Of a DNA stretch of 64,000 nt, positions 33,222-43,256 are shown in pieces (position 1 is the stretch's first letter; each line of letters opens with the position of its first letter). This DNA is from VXPQ01 sp965116435 (GTDB lineage: Bacteria > Bacteroidota > Rhodothermia > Rhodothermales > VXPQ01): NCBI GenBank assembly GCA_965116435.1, contig OZ220686.1, positions 1,116,001 through 1,180,000 on the forward strand, given 5' to 3'. A model generated the notes under the pieces. That model had not been told where the DNA came from. It saw nothing but the letters and a program-made list of their open reading frames with translations, and searched no databases. The position numbers were made by a program, and so were the translations under genes.

Positions 33222-34757
33222 CTACTTGTCCCACCACATCCGCGTCGTGAGTTCGTCCGGTCCCTGACGGGAGACCGCAGCCGAATAATTATCCGGGTTG
33301 GCCACGGCCTCGGCCTGGCGGTAATTCAAGCGCCGGGGAATCGTGCCGCCGGTCACATTGCCGGGATAATCGACCGGCGTCAGCTCGGGATACCCCGTAC
33401 GCCGCCAGTTGGCGTACGCCTCGTAATGGTTGAGCAACACAGCTCCCCAGATCTGTTCGTTGATCTGCTGCATGCCCTTGGCTGCATCGTACGGATTGGC
33501 CGCCAGATAGGCATCTATATCCTCCGCAGGGATCGCCGCATTCGGGTCGTACATAACCAGATATTCCATGGCGGCACGCACGCCGTTCGCGTAATGGGTC
33601 GCCGGATCACCGTTATGCCAGCCTCGAACCGCCGCCTCAGCCATGAGCAATTCCACCTCGGCGTAGGTCATAAAGAACATGGGATCGTCCTCTCCCGTGA
33701 TCATCGGATTCGGCACCATGTAGACATCCATTTCGCACGGGCTGGGGGCAGGATCGCCATCGCAGGCAATCCAGCTGGAATGGTTTGGGAGACCGTTAAC
33801 CATATCCGATGCGCTGTCGTTCTTGCCGTTGGGCAGGCCCACTGGATCAGCGCCTGCAACGGGAATGTGTCCATATACTTCAAGACGAGGATCGCCATGC
33901 GCCACCATCCAGTCTACGAAAAAACTGCTCAGGCGAGGATTTCTATCGGTAGTGAACACCTGCCCGTTCCCGTTTCTCCATCCCGACGGATCGTTATGCG
34001 GCACATAAGCGATGTCGTCGTTACTCTCCATGACGCCACCCGAAATGGCTTTGGCTACCCATTGCTGCGCCGCGCCGGGATCGACCTTAACCAACCGCAT
34101 CCCCAGCCGAAGCATAAGCGAATTCGCCAACTTGCGCCATTGTCCCAAGTCGCCTCCGTACATGAGATCGCCAGTGCCGTTCAGAGACTCTCCAGAATTG
34201 AGCGCCGCAGCGGCCGCCTCCAGCTTCGCCAGCATGTCGGCGTATATTTCGCTCTGGGGGTCGTACTTCGGCTGCGAAATGTCGTCGATAAAGCCCCTGC
34301 CCGCTTCCGAGTACGGAATGTCGCCGTACAGATCCGTCAGCCGGTGGTACATAATCACCCGCATAATCTGGGTGACGTGATGCATGTTGGCGTGTTCGGG
34401 ATCTTCGCTGGTCTGTACCAGCAGGTCCTCAAGGTTTTTGGCGACGTTTGGGTATATCCGATCCCACATCGCGGCAGAGTAGGCCGAGTTATAGAAGTAC
34501 TTGTCTCCCGACCAGTAGCCTGGCAAGGTAGCGAAGTGCTGGATCATCGTCGAGCTGTAGATCAGGTTCGTGCGCCAGTTTTCGTAGCGCTGACCACTGA
34601 CCTGCACCTGGATGTTCGTCAGTTTGAAATTGGGATCAAGCTGATCGGCTTGCGTCGGGTTCACGTTCATCTCCTCGAACCCGCTGTCGCACGAGGCCAA
34701 GACCAGCAGGCACGAAATCAGCAAGGCGCCCGAAAGGAACTTTTTAAGGTTGGTCAT
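33222..34757 (-). CDS. SusD/RagB-family nutrient-binding lipoprotein
   Basis: This 511-residue surface lipoprotein (signal ALLISCLLVLASCDSG, lipid-linked Cys about residue 23) forms the lid of a SusCD nutrient importer. It has DSGFEEMNVNPTQAD near the N-terminus, the TPR-like helices (YFYNSAYSAAMWDRIYPNVA; ILMRVIMYHRLTDLYGDIPYSEAG-type block seen as YHRLTDLYGDIPYSEAG), and a C-terminal PRRLNYRQAEAVANPDNY typical of SusD-like (SusD-RagB_2) proteins. It follows susC by 43 bp on the same strand. The ligand is likely an oligosaccharide or peptide and cannot be specified. Confidence 0.93.
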   Translation of the reverse strand: MTNLKKFLSGALLISCLLVLASCDSGFEEMNVNPTQADQLDPNFKLTNIQVQVSGQRYENWRTNLIYSSTMIQHFATLPGYWSGDKYFYNSAYSAAMWDRIYPNVAKNLEDLLVQTSEDPEHANMHHVTQIMRVIMYHRLTDLYGDIPYSEAGRGFIDDISQPKYDPQSEIYADMLAKLEAAAAALNSGESLNGTGDLMYGGDLGQWRKLANSLMLRLGMRLVKVDPGAAQQWVAKAISGGVMESNDDIAYVPHNDPSGWRNGNGQVFTTDRNPRLSSFFVDWMVAHGDPRLEVYGHIPVAGADPVGLPNGKNDSASDMVNGLPNHSSWIACDGDPAPSPCEMDVYMVPNPMITGEDDPMFFMTYAEVELLMAEAAVRGWHNGDPATHYANGVRAAMEYLVMYDPNAAIPAEDIDAYLAANPYDAAKGMQQINEQIWGAVLLNHYEAYANWRRTGYPELTPVDYPGNVTGGTIPRRLNYRQAEAVANPDNYSAAVSRQGPDELTTRMWWDK

Positions 34758-34800
34758 GAATCTGTTCCGGTTTAGCGTGATTTAGCGTGACAAAATGGGG

Positions 34801-37800
34801 TTACAGCCGGACATTGACGTTAAAGCCAATGCTGCGCGTCTGAGGAACGCCGGAATGCTCGAGGCCGATGCCCTGTTGCGTGTTGTTGAAGATGGATTCC
34901 GGATCCAGGTTGTCCACGTTGCTGTACAGCAACAACAGGTTGCGGGCCACCAGCGAGATGGAAGCAACCTTGACTGGCGTGTTGACAAGGAGGCGCGCAG
35001 GCAGGCGATAACTCAGGCTTACCTCGCGCAGTTTGACGAAGCTCGCGTCGTATACGAATTCCTCCCCAATCTGGCTTCCAATGCGGCCCCAGTAGGTTTG
35101 CGGATTGGCCCGCACGGTGTTCGGATTGCCGTCGGCGTCCACACCTTCGCCCACGATGAAGCCTTCCTCGCGGCCCTGGAGCGTGTTCTTGTGCAAGCCT
35201 CTTCCATACCCTGAGCTATTGGTCACCGAAAAGATGTCGCCGCCAAAGCGCATGTCGATCAACATGCCCAGCCGCAATCCCCGCCAGCGCAACGTATTGC
35301 TGACGCCGCCAAGGAAATTGGGCGTGCCGTTCCCGATCACGCACAGATCAGACGTGCGCATGGGCAACCCGTCGGCGTCGTGCACGATGGCACCGGTGGC
35401 GTCGCAATCCGAGGCTTCCGGGCCGGTCGGCACGTTCTGGCGCAGGTACTTGCGGCCCTTGATGGAGCCGTACGGCTCTCCCACGTCCGCCGTCACAAAA
35501 TTGCCGCGATTGCGACTTTCGCCAAGCACGAGCGACGTTTGTCCTTCGATCAATTCCACCACCTCGTTCGTGTTGCGCGAAATGTTCACGTCCATATCCC
35601 AGCGCCAGTCCGCCGTGCGATACGGCGTCGTGGTCAGCAACACTTCAAAGCCGTTATTCTTGATTTCGCCGGCGTTGATCACCTGTCTTCCGAAACCGGA
35701 AGCGCTTGATATGGTCGTCGAAAGAATCTCGTCGGTCGATGTCTGGGCGTAGTACGTAAAGTCCAGCCCAAAACGGTTGTCGACAAAGCGAATGTCAAAC
35801 CCACCCTCGATGCCAACGCTTGAGGAGGGCTTGAGGCTGGCCAACGGAATACTCCCTTGGGCCACGCCGCCGCGCGGCTGACCAAGGTGGCTACCCTGCA
35901 GGCTGTAGGTCAACGCCAACTGGTACGCATCGGTGTCGCCACCGACTTCCGCCCAGGACGCTCTCAGCTTGCCGAAGCTGATCCATCCCGGCAAATCCAG
36001 CGCATCCGAAAACACGAAACTACCGCTGATGGACGGGTAGAAGTACGAATTGTTGTCGATAGGCAACGTGCTCGACCAGTCGTTGCGGGCCGTACCCGTC
36101 AGGAAGAAGTAATTGTCATAGGACAGTTCGGCCGATCCGTAGAGGGAATTGACCTGCTTCTCGTTGAAGCCATACCCGTGGCTGCGCGTGTTCTGATTGG
36201 TGACCACTTCCAGGCCGGGGACGCTGTATCCGCCGCCTCCGCTCAGGGTAAGATCCTCCCGGCTCCGGTACATGATGTTGCCGCCCCCCGTCGCCACCAG
36301 GCCAATCTTCCCGGACAGGTCGCGGTTGACATTGAACAGGAAGTCGGTGTTGATCTCCGTAATGCTGAATGACCGCTCGGCCTGGCTGCCATTCTGTTGA
36401 TACGCAGTGCCCCAAGGCGTATTACTCGTTCGGCGCGTGTTATATGTATCGCCGCCAAAACGACCCGTCAACGAAATCCAGTCTGCAAGCTTGTAGCTCA
36501 ACGAAGCGAAACCAATGATCCGGCGATCTTCGTCCGACTGGATATACTGGTGCGCCGCCCAATAGGGGTTCTGCTGGAATTGATTGCTGAAAAGCCCGCG
36601 ATGCAGTTCCCTGCCGTCGATGTCCATTCCGGGCTCCGTGCAGGATTCGTTCTCTGGCGGGCACTCCATGGTGGTTATATCCACGTTCGGCGCCACCTGA
36701 TAGACGGTAAAGTTGGCATTGCCGGGCGAATCGCTGAGCCGAGGACGGTTTTTGACGTACTCGCGCACAAAGTTAAGTTTCGCGTCCGCGCTCAGGCGAG
36801 ACCCGAATTGCGACCCGCCGCGCAAGGAAAACGAGGTGCGGGACAATCCTGAGTTGGGGCTGACGCCTTCGTTCTGCAAATGGGAGAGACTCATACGCAA
36901 CGAGCTTGTCTCCGTCGCCGTCGTAAGCGCCAGGCTGTTCGTCGTCGTAAGGCCCGTGTTGTAGAAATTGTCGATGGCGTTGGGCGCCAAGCTGTACGGC
37001 TGCTCGGTGCCGTCCCAGCTGATCGCGTTGGAACCGTCCAGCCTCGCCCCCCAGGAAGTTGCCGCCGTCTCCAGCGCACCTTGCACATTTTCCGGCTTTC
37101 TGCCTATCCATTTCTCGGAGCCTACCGACTCTTCGCCCATTGTACCCTGGCCATACTCGTTCTGCCAGTCCGTGTTGACCAGCACCGACTCAAAAGTCGT
37201 GTTGCTGGAAAACTCTACGCCAAGGCCCAGGCCGGGCGTTGCGCGCTTCGTCGAAATCAGCACCACGCCGTTCTTGGCGCGCGTGCCGTACAACGCGGCG
37301 GCGGAAGGACCCTTGAGCACCGATATGTTCTCGATGTCGTCCGGATTGATGGAGCCGATGCCGTCGCCCCCGTCCGAACCGCCCCACATCCCGGCGGATC
37401 CGATCGTGGAATTGTCGATGGGCACGCCGTCCACCACATACAGGGGCTGACTGTCTTGGCCCAGCGACGAAATGCCCCGGATAATCACCCGGCTCGAACC
37501 CGCAGGACCGGTGGCGGGCTTGGTAACCTGCACGCCAGCCACTTTCCCGGCCAGCGCGTTCGCCACATTGTTTTCCCGCACTTCGCGCAGGTCTTCGCCG
37601 GAAATTTCGCTCACGGAGTATCCGAGGGCGCGCTCTTGCCGCTCGATGCCGAAGGCGGTAACCACCACCTCCTCAAGCAGTTCGACGTCCTCGGCCAGCC
37701 GCACCGTCAGGTCGGCTTGCCCGCTTACCGGAACGGTCTGCGTAACATATCCCACGAAGGAAAAGACCAGCGAAGCGTTCGCATTGGAGACGGTGATCTC

Positions 37801-38016
37801 GAAGGTGCCGTCCACGTCGCTCACCGCGCCGTTCAGCGTACCGTCTTCAAGAATGTTCACGCCGGGAAGCGGCGCGCCATCCTCGTCGGCGAGCACGGAG
37901 CCGTTCACGGTGAGGACCTGCGCATGCGCCGCACGAGGGCCTAAAAGCAAAAGCCCGGCGGATAGCAAAACGCAGAGGGCGGAGCAGGTTCGAAAAGCGC
38001 CAGTTACCGTTTTCAT
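34801..38016 (-). CDS. SusC/RagA-family TonB-linked outer-membrane protein
   Basis: This 1071-residue TonB-dependent transporter works with the adjacent SusD. Parts in order: signal peptide (ALCVLLSAGLLLLGPRAAHAQ), carboxypeptidase-like regulatory domain (VNGSVLADEDGAPLPGVNI, ending VSGQADLTVRL), TonB box/SusC signature region (EEVVVTAFGIERQERALGYS), plug domain (NVANALAGKVAGVQV; GSSRVIIRGISSLGQDSQPL; YVVDGVPIDNS; NPDDIENISVLKGPSAAALY) and a barrel to the end. MKTVTG at 38016 is preferred over an extension of 16 residues. An ASPIC/UnbV gene lies upstream on the same strand after a 323-bp gap, a common partner of SusCD loci. Confidence 0.94.
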   Translation of the reverse strand: MKTVTGAFRTCSALCVLLSAGLLLLGPRAAHAQVLTVNGSVLADEDGAPLPGVNILEDGTLNGAVSDVDGTFEITVSNANASLVFSFVGYVTQTVPVSGQADLTVRLAEDVELLEEVVVTAFGIERQERALGYSVSEISGEDLREVRENNVANALAGKVAGVQVTKPATGPAGSSRVIIRGISSLGQDSQPLYVVDGVPIDNSTIGSAGMWGGSDGGDGIGSINPDDIENISVLKGPSAAALYGTRAKNGVVLISTKRATPGLGLGVEFSSNTTFESVLVNTDWQNEYGQGTMGEESVGSEKWIGRKPENVQGALETAATSWGARLDGSNAISWDGTEQPYSLAPNAIDNFYNTGLTTTNSLALTTATETSSLRMSLSHLQNEGVSPNSGLSRTSFSLRGGSQFGSRLSADAKLNFVREYVKNRPRLSDSPGNANFTVYQVAPNVDITTMECPPENESCTEPGMDIDGRELHRGLFSNQFQQNPYWAAHQYIQSDEDRRIIGFASLSYKLADWISLTGRFGGDTYNTRRTSNTPWGTAYQQNGSQAERSFSITEINTDFLFNVNRDLSGKIGLVATGGGNIMYRSREDLTLSGGGGYSVPGLEVVTNQNTRSHGYGFNEKQVNSLYGSAELSYDNYFFLTGTARNDWSSTLPIDNNSYFYPSISGSFVFSDALDLPGWISFGKLRASWAEVGGDTDAYQLALTYSLQGSHLGQPRGGVAQGSIPLASLKPSSSVGIEGGFDIRFVDNRFGLDFTYYAQTSTDEILSTTISSASGFGRQVINAGEIKNNGFEVLLTTTPYRTADWRWDMDVNISRNTNEVVELIEGQTSLVLGESRNRGNFVTADVGEPYGSIKGRKYLRQNVPTGPEASDCDATGAIVHDADGLPMRTSDLCVIGNGTPNFLGGVSNTLRWRGLRLGMLIDMRFGGDIFSVTNSSGYGRGLHKNTLQGREEGFIVGEGVDADGNPNTVRANPQTYWGRIGSQIGEEFVYDASFVKLREVSLSYRLPARLLVNTPVKVASISLVARNLLLLYSNVDNLDPESIFNNTQQGIGLEHSGVPQTRSIGFNVNVRL

Positions 38017-38339
38017 GGCAATCAGGGAAGGTGTAAACAACATTGAAGGAAGAAGGCAGCGCACAGAAGGGGGGTAGGGCGCGTTGCCTGTAGTGCGTAC
38101 AATGGTACGAATAAACTATATGCAAAGTCAAGGAGGCGTGTTCCCCGAAAATAACTTTTCCCAATTTAACTAACTGAATCCGGCGCGACGAACACATATA
38201 TATGGTAAACAACCCTGATTTACATCAAAATTCAAGTATATTTAGATAATTATTCTTAAAAAATAAAGTTTTGCTGTAATTTGGGTGCTTTTCCCGCAGA
38301 TGCGACGCCTCAAATTCCACCGGATATTCACATGAATAT
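38017..38339. other. Intergenic region upstream of susC
   Basis: This 323-bp AT-rich stretch (runs such as TTTAGATAATTATTC and TTAAAAAATAAAG) probably contains the susC promoter. I see no gene or structured RNA in it. Confidence 0.45.
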
Positions 38340-41300
38340 TCACGGAACAGACGCGGAAAAGGCCTTCAGGTCCGCGTCGTTCTGCGCAACGACCGTCAAC
38401 GGGCCTGCGGCGGTTTCCACGCGGACCATGCCGCGCACCGCCCTGGAAACCGAAAAACCGCTTCGCGACGCCGGAACGCTTTTCCAGGTCATCTCGCCCC
38501 GATTCAGCAACAGCGTCCCGCGGCTGCCGTTGTACCGCCCCCACTGCACCCGCGCCTCGAACGCATTCCCCGCCAACAGCATATCCTGCCGGCCATCGCC
38601 GTCCACATCCTCGACAAGGACCGAATGCACCGGAGCGAATTGCGCCTCGACAGGCACATCCCGAAGGCGAAACCGGCCTGCTCCAACGTTTTCGAAGACG
38701 CTCGTTTCGAACCGGGCGGCGGACAGCCTGAGCGCGGGCTCCGTATCCGAAAAAATATCGTCCAGCGTGGCGCGCGCGTACGAGGCGTAATCCGGGAAAA
38801 GGCGCGCAAGCGACGGGATCGCCTCCAGTAATTCGTCTCGCCAGGGCACGGGCCGCCTTTCGTCGCCGATGTAGTACCCGAGGACGAATCCGGAACGCCC
38901 GTCCCCTCCGAAATCCGCCGCGTACGCCGCCGCGGGGCGCTCCGGCGTGGCCTGCATCTGGGCATTCAGCCCGCGATTGCCAGCCACGAGGTCCAGATCG
39001 CCGTCGCCGTCCAGGTCCGCCGCCTGCAACGCATTCCACCACCCTTCCGTATCGCCAAGGCCCGAAACGGAGGCAGGAATCCCGGACCATTCCCCGTCGT
39101 AGCGGAACATCCGGATGGGCATCCATTCCCCTGCGATAACCAGTTCGCCCCGCCCGTCCCCGTCCATGTCCGCCCACAAGGCGTCCGTCACCATCCCCGG
39201 CGTCCGCAACACATCCGGCGTCGCGTCGGCGAACGAGCCGCCACGGTTCTCCAGCACGTAACTGCGCGGAGCCGTCGGGTAGCGTCCCGGAAGCGCCCGC
39301 CCGCCCACAAACAGGTCCACATCGCCGTCCCCGTCGAAATCAAGCGCGGCCACGGCGCCGCCGCTCGCATGCACGGCGGGCAAGGCCCCGGCCTCGTGCG
39401 CAAAAACGCCATCGCCCGCATTACTATACAGGCGATCCTGATACGCCGACAGGTCCTCTGCCTCGAACGATCCGCCGCTCGCCACATACAGGTCCAGATC
39501 GCCGTCCCCGTCCGCATCCAGAAACGCCGCGTCCGTATCCTCGTAGCCCCGATGCGCTTCGAACGCATCGCCCGCCGCACGCCCAAACGACCCGTCGGAA
39601 CGTTGCAAAAAAAGCGCACCCGCCTGATCCCGGGCCCCGCCCACGAACACATCCTCCAGTCCGTCCCCGTTCGCATCGCCCGCCGCCAAGGCCGGCCCCT
39701 GCCGGGACAACATGTGCGGAAGCAAGGGTTCGCGCTCGAAATCGACGAACGGATTCTCGACATGCGCAAACCGCAGCCCGCGCGCATCCGCCTCCTCCGT
39801 AAAAAACGGCGCCGCCCGAAGTGTATCTTGCGGCGCGCCCCCCTGTTCGTCCGGCGCCTCGAAGCCGGCGTCCCGGCGGTCAAGCACAAGCGTCTGGTTC
39901 GCCGCAACGCCCTGCACGCGTTGCCGGGCGCCGTCGGGCCACGTCACGTCAAGATCCACCTGCTCCAGATCCCCCAGCCCGAAATAGAGCATCGGCTCCA
40001 GCGAAGACAAATAGCCCCGCACCGGATGCATCTCCCGGTAGAACCGCCGTCCGCCTCCCGTGGCCTCCACCGCGGCGCCAATCCCGAACCGGTTGCCTTC
40101 CGGGCCTTCGAAGTGGATCTTCAGGTACTGTCCCGACGCCAGGCGGTCCGCATCGTTCCGGTAGACGAACGCTTCCCCGTTGATGTTGTTGACCGCCAGA
40201 TCCAGGTCCCCGTCGTTGTCCAGATCGGCGTAGGCAGCGCCGTTCGAAAAGGCGGGTTCGCCCAGGCCCCATGCTTGCGTCATGTCGGCGAACGCCGCCC
40301 CGGGTTCGTTTCGGTAGATATAATTAGGCGTGGGCGTAGAAGGCATCTGCCGAACCATGTCCAGAGAGGATAGCGCTTCGCCCCGGGCGCTGGCCTCCCG
40401 GTGCGCGTTCACCAACGTGCGCTGGAGAAAATCGAGGTTCGTGTAATCCCGCAAATAGCCGTTCGTCACGAACAGGTCGTTCCTGCCGTCGAGATCGAAG
40501 TCGGCCAGCAGCGCCGCCCAGCTCCAGTCGGTATTGGACACCCCCGCCAGCTGCCCTATCTCCAGAAACGTCCCGTCTCCCTCGCTCATGTGAAACATAT
40601 TGCGCATGTACTGCTCGTGAAATCCCTTGCTGCGAAAGTCCGCGTAAAACACATGGTCCTGCGGCCCTTTCAGCGCTTTCTGCCGAAAATAATCTTCGGC
40701 CAGCATATCCAGCGTCACGATGTCGGGCCAGCCGTCGTTGTTTACGTCGGCGATGTCCGCGCCCATGGACGAATAGGACGTATGCGTCAACATGTCGCGC
40801 ACGGATTCGGTGAACGTCCCGTCCCCGTTGTTCACGTACAGATAATCGTCCTCTATATAATCGTTGGACACGTAGAGGTCGGGCCAGCCGTCCCGGGTCA
40901 CGTCGCCCACGATGGCGCTAAGCCCGAAGCCCAGCGGATTCCCGATGATCCCCGCCTCCTCGCTCACATCCACGAACGATCCGCCTTCGTTGCGGTACAG
41001 TTTGTCGCCCACGAGGGAATCGCGGGCGGTGCGCATATAGTCCACATAGAACCGGGACAGACGCCGGATCGAATGGTTCAGGAGATACAGGTCCAGGTCG
41101 CCGTCCCGGTCGTAATCAAACAGGGCCGCATGGTTCGAATACGCCGCATCGTCCAGGCCGTATTCCGACGCCCGCTCTGCGAACGTCCCGTCGCCCTCGT
41201 TGATATACAAGACGTTCCGCCGGCGATCCGCGCTGACCCGACCGGATTTGCACACGTAGATATCCAGATGCCCGTCCCCGTTCACGTCCCCCATGGTGAC

Positions 41301-41669
41301 GCCGGTGGTCCAGGTGTCTTCGGCCGCAAGCCCCGCCTGCTCTGTAACGTCTTCGAACGTCAGGCCGCCCCGGTTCAGATACAGGCGATCCTGACTCATG
41401 TTGGCCGAAAAATACAGATCGGGCAGCCCGTCGCCGTTCACGTCGCCCACGGCCACGCCGCCTCCATTGTAAAAATATTCGTATTCCAGCACGTTGAACC
41501 CGTCCCGCTCCTCGATCCGGTTTACGAAATCGATGCCCGTCTCGGCGGGGGCCAGGCGCGTAAAGAGCGGCGCGGCGGCGTCTTCGCCCGCCGGATCGCT
41601 GCCCCCGCACGCAACAGGCAGGCACGCAACCGGCGCAAAAACAAGGAAAAAGAGGGCAATGCGCTTCAT
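38340..41669 (-). CDS. CRTAC/ASPIC-UnbV lipoprotein with FG-GAP (VCBS) repeats
   Basis: This 1109-residue lipoprotein (signal LVFAPVACLPVACGG) has a long series of FG-GAP/VCBS beta-propeller repeats with Ca-binding loops (VGDVNGDGLPDLYF, MGDVNGDGHLDIYV, ADLDNDGDLDLAVN, AADLDGDGDLDLV) and, near the middle, an ASPIC/UnbV domain (GNRFGIGAAVEATGG ... MLYFGLGDLEQVDLDVTWPDG). Two propellers flank the ASPIC domain. It is probably exposed on the cell surface or in the periplasm. Lying upstream of susC-susD on the same strand, it may help recruit or bind the substrate, but the family's function is not established. Confidence 0.88.
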   Translation of the reverse strand: MKRIALFFLVFAPVACLPVACGGSDPAGEDAAAPLFTRLAPAETGIDFVNRIEERDGFNVLEYEYFYNGGGVAVGDVNGDGLPDLYFSANMSQDRLYLNRGGLTFEDVTEQAGLAAEDTWTTGVTMGDVNGDGHLDIYVCKSGRVSADRRRNVLYINEGDGTFAERASEYGLDDAAYSNHAALFDYDRDGDLDLYLLNHSIRRLSRFYVDYMRTARDSLVGDKLYRNEGGSFVDVSEEAGIIGNPLGFGLSAIVGDVTRDGWPDLYVSNDYIEDDYLYVNNGDGTFTESVRDMLTHTSYSSMGADIADVNNDGWPDIVTLDMLAEDYFRQKALKGPQDHVFYADFRSKGFHEQYMRNMFHMSEGDGTFLEIGQLAGVSNTDWSWAALLADFDLDGRNDLFVTNGYLRDYTNLDFLQRTLVNAHREASARGEALSSLDMVRQMPSTPTPNYIYRNEPGAAFADMTQAWGLGEPAFSNGAAYADLDNDGDLDLAVNNINGEAFVYRNDADRLASGQYLKIHFEGPEGNRFGIGAAVEATGGGRRFYREMHPVRGYLSSLEPMLYFGLGDLEQVDLDVTWPDGARQRVQGVAANQTLVLDRRDAGFEAPDEQGGAPQDTLRAAPFFTEEADARGLRFAHVENPFVDFEREPLLPHMLSRQGPALAAGDANGDGLEDVFVGGARDQAGALFLQRSDGSFGRAAGDAFEAHRGYEDTDAAFLDADGDGDLDLYVASGGSFEAEDLSAYQDRLYSNAGDGVFAHEAGALPAVHASGGAVAALDFDGDGDVDLFVGGRALPGRYPTAPRSYVLENRGGSFADATPDVLRTPGMVTDALWADMDGDGRGELVIAGEWMPIRMFRYDGEWSGIPASVSGLGDTEGWWNALQAADLDGDGDLDLVAGNRGLNAQMQATPERPAAAYAADFGGDGRSGFVLGYYIGDERRPVPWRDELLEAIPSLARLFPDYASYARATLDDIFSDTEPALRLSAARFETSVFENVGAGRFRLRDVPVEAQFAPVHSVLVEDVDGDGRQDMLLAGNAFEARVQWGRYNGSRGTLLLNRGEMTWKSVPASRSGFSVSRAVRGMVRVETAAGPLTVVAQNDADLKAFSASVP

Positions 41670-42119
41670 GCGACGAAAGAACGGGGAATGGTTGCACCCG
41701 CAGGTCGTAGCGGAGGCGGAGAGCGATCGGTGCAAACAGAAACGTATTGCGGCGCATCCGGTTGCATCGCGGCGGCTCCTTGCGCAAGCGGACGCGCCGT
41801 GCCGCCCCCCCCGAAGGAGGCTTCGCGACTCCGACGAGCCAAAACCGCCGTATACGGAAGACCTTTTTTTACGGGTTTTGACCAGGACATCACGACAAGC
41901 CTGCGTGCGGGGACGCAACGCGCTGCGCGAAGCAGACTTGCGCGAATCAGACTTGCCTGGGGCATCCTTACTACGCTGGCAATTCACAGAAGACAAACGC
42001 AAAATTTTCGTACTTTGTACACGGTTTGTGCTTTGCCTTTGCGCGTTGTCCAGGGTTTGTGCGCGGCCCATTCCACACGATTACAATCCTCCGTTCATCC
42101 TTCGTTTTTCAACCTTGTC
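41670..42119. other. Divergent intergenic region, ASPIC gene/aldolase
   Basis: The 450 bp between these divergent genes should hold both promoters. Long overlapping reading frames cross it, but their composition and lack of start signals suggest they are fortuitous. No RNA gene or repeat is evident. Confidence 0.4.
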
Positions 42120-43199
42120 ATGAGTGACGTCCTGATCTCCCGCACCGCCGATACGCTCGGCGACGAAGCCGCCTACCTGCTCGACCACGAATGCGGCACG
42201 ATCCCCAAAGAGCATTTGTATCTGCCGGGACCCGACTTCGTGAACCGCGTATGGATCGGTTCCGACCGCAAGCCGCGCGTGCTGGGTTCCCTGCAGCAAC
42301 TTTTCGATACGGGACGACTCGGCGGCACGGGATACCTGTCCATCCTTCCGGTAGATCAGGGCATCGAGCACGGCGCCGGGGCCTCGTTCGCCAAAAATCC
42401 GGCCTACTTCGATCCCCGGAACATCGTCGAACTGGCTATCGAGGGCGGATGCAATGCGGTAGCGTCCACCTATGGCGTCCTGGGCGCCGTGGCGCGGCAG
42501 TATGCGCACAAGATTCCGTTCATCCTGAAATTCAACCACAACGAACTACTCACGTACCCGAATACGTACGATCAGATTATCTTTGCGCAGGTCGAGGATG
42601 CGTACGAAATGGGCTGCGTGGGCGTGGGCGCCACCGTGTACTTCGGCTCGGCGGACTCCGACCGGCAAATACAGGAAGTCTCGGAAGCCTTCTCGGCGGC
42701 CCACGAACTGGGCATGGCCACGATTCTGTGGTGTTACGTCCGTAATTCCGCCTTCAAGAAAGACGACGTAAACCACGAATCCAGCGCCGACCTGACGGGA
42801 CAGGCCAACCACCTCGGGGTAACCATCGAGGCCGACATCATCAAGCAGAAGCAGGCAGAGCAAAACGGCGGGTTGCTGGCGATGAACATGGGCGCCTCGA
42901 GTTACGGCAAACTGGACGAGCGCATGTTCACCGAACTGGCGAGCGACCATCCCATCGACCTGACGCGCTACCAGGTGGCCAACTGCTACATGGGGCGGTG
43001 CGGCCTGATCAATTCCGGCGGCGGGTCGGGCCAGAACGACGTGCAGCAAGCGGTGCGGACGGCGGTGATCAACAAGCGAGCCGGCGGCATGGGCCTGATT
43101 TCCGGGCGCAAGGCCTTCCAGAAACCGTTGCGCGAAGGCATCGAAATTCTGAACGCGATCCAGGACGTATACCTCGACGACGAGGTGACCATCGCATAG
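42120..43199 (+). CDS. fbaB: Class I fructose-bisphosphate aldolase (FbaB/DhnA type)
   Basis: This 359-residue cytoplasmic enzyme of glycolysis and gluconeogenesis cleaves or forms fructose 1,6-bisphosphate by a Schiff-base mechanism. It belongs to the DeoC/LacD/DhnA-like class I branch: GTGYLSILPVDQGIEHGAG, NPAYFDPRNIVELAIEGGCN, IPFILKFNHNELLTYPNTYDQ and NKRAGGMGLISGRKAFQKP are characteristic. The reading frame is open far upstream, but conserved sequence begins at MSDVLISRT (ATG at 42120). A 57-bp gap separates it from the next gene. Confidence 0.94.
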   Translation: MSDVLISRTADTLGDEAAYLLDHECGTIPKEHLYLPGPDFVNRVWIGSDRKPRVLGSLQQLFDTGRLGGTGYLSILPVDQGIEHGAGASFAKNPAYFDPRNIVELAIEGGCNAVASTYGVLGAVARQYAHKIPFILKFNHNELLTYPNTYDQIIFAQVEDAYEMGCVGVGATVYFGSADSDRQIQEVSEAFSAAHELGMATILWCYVRNSAFKKDDVNHESSADLTGQANHLGVTIEADIIKQKQAEQNGGLLAMNMGASSYGKLDERMFTELASDHPIDLTRYQVANCYMGRCGLINSGGGSGQNDVQQAVRTAVINKRAGGMGLISGRKAFQKPLREGIEILNAIQDVYLDDEVTIA

Positions 43200-43256
43200 G
43201 CCGCAACATCCCTGCGCGTCCGGCGACCCCATCCCCTGTTGCCCCGGTTGCAATCT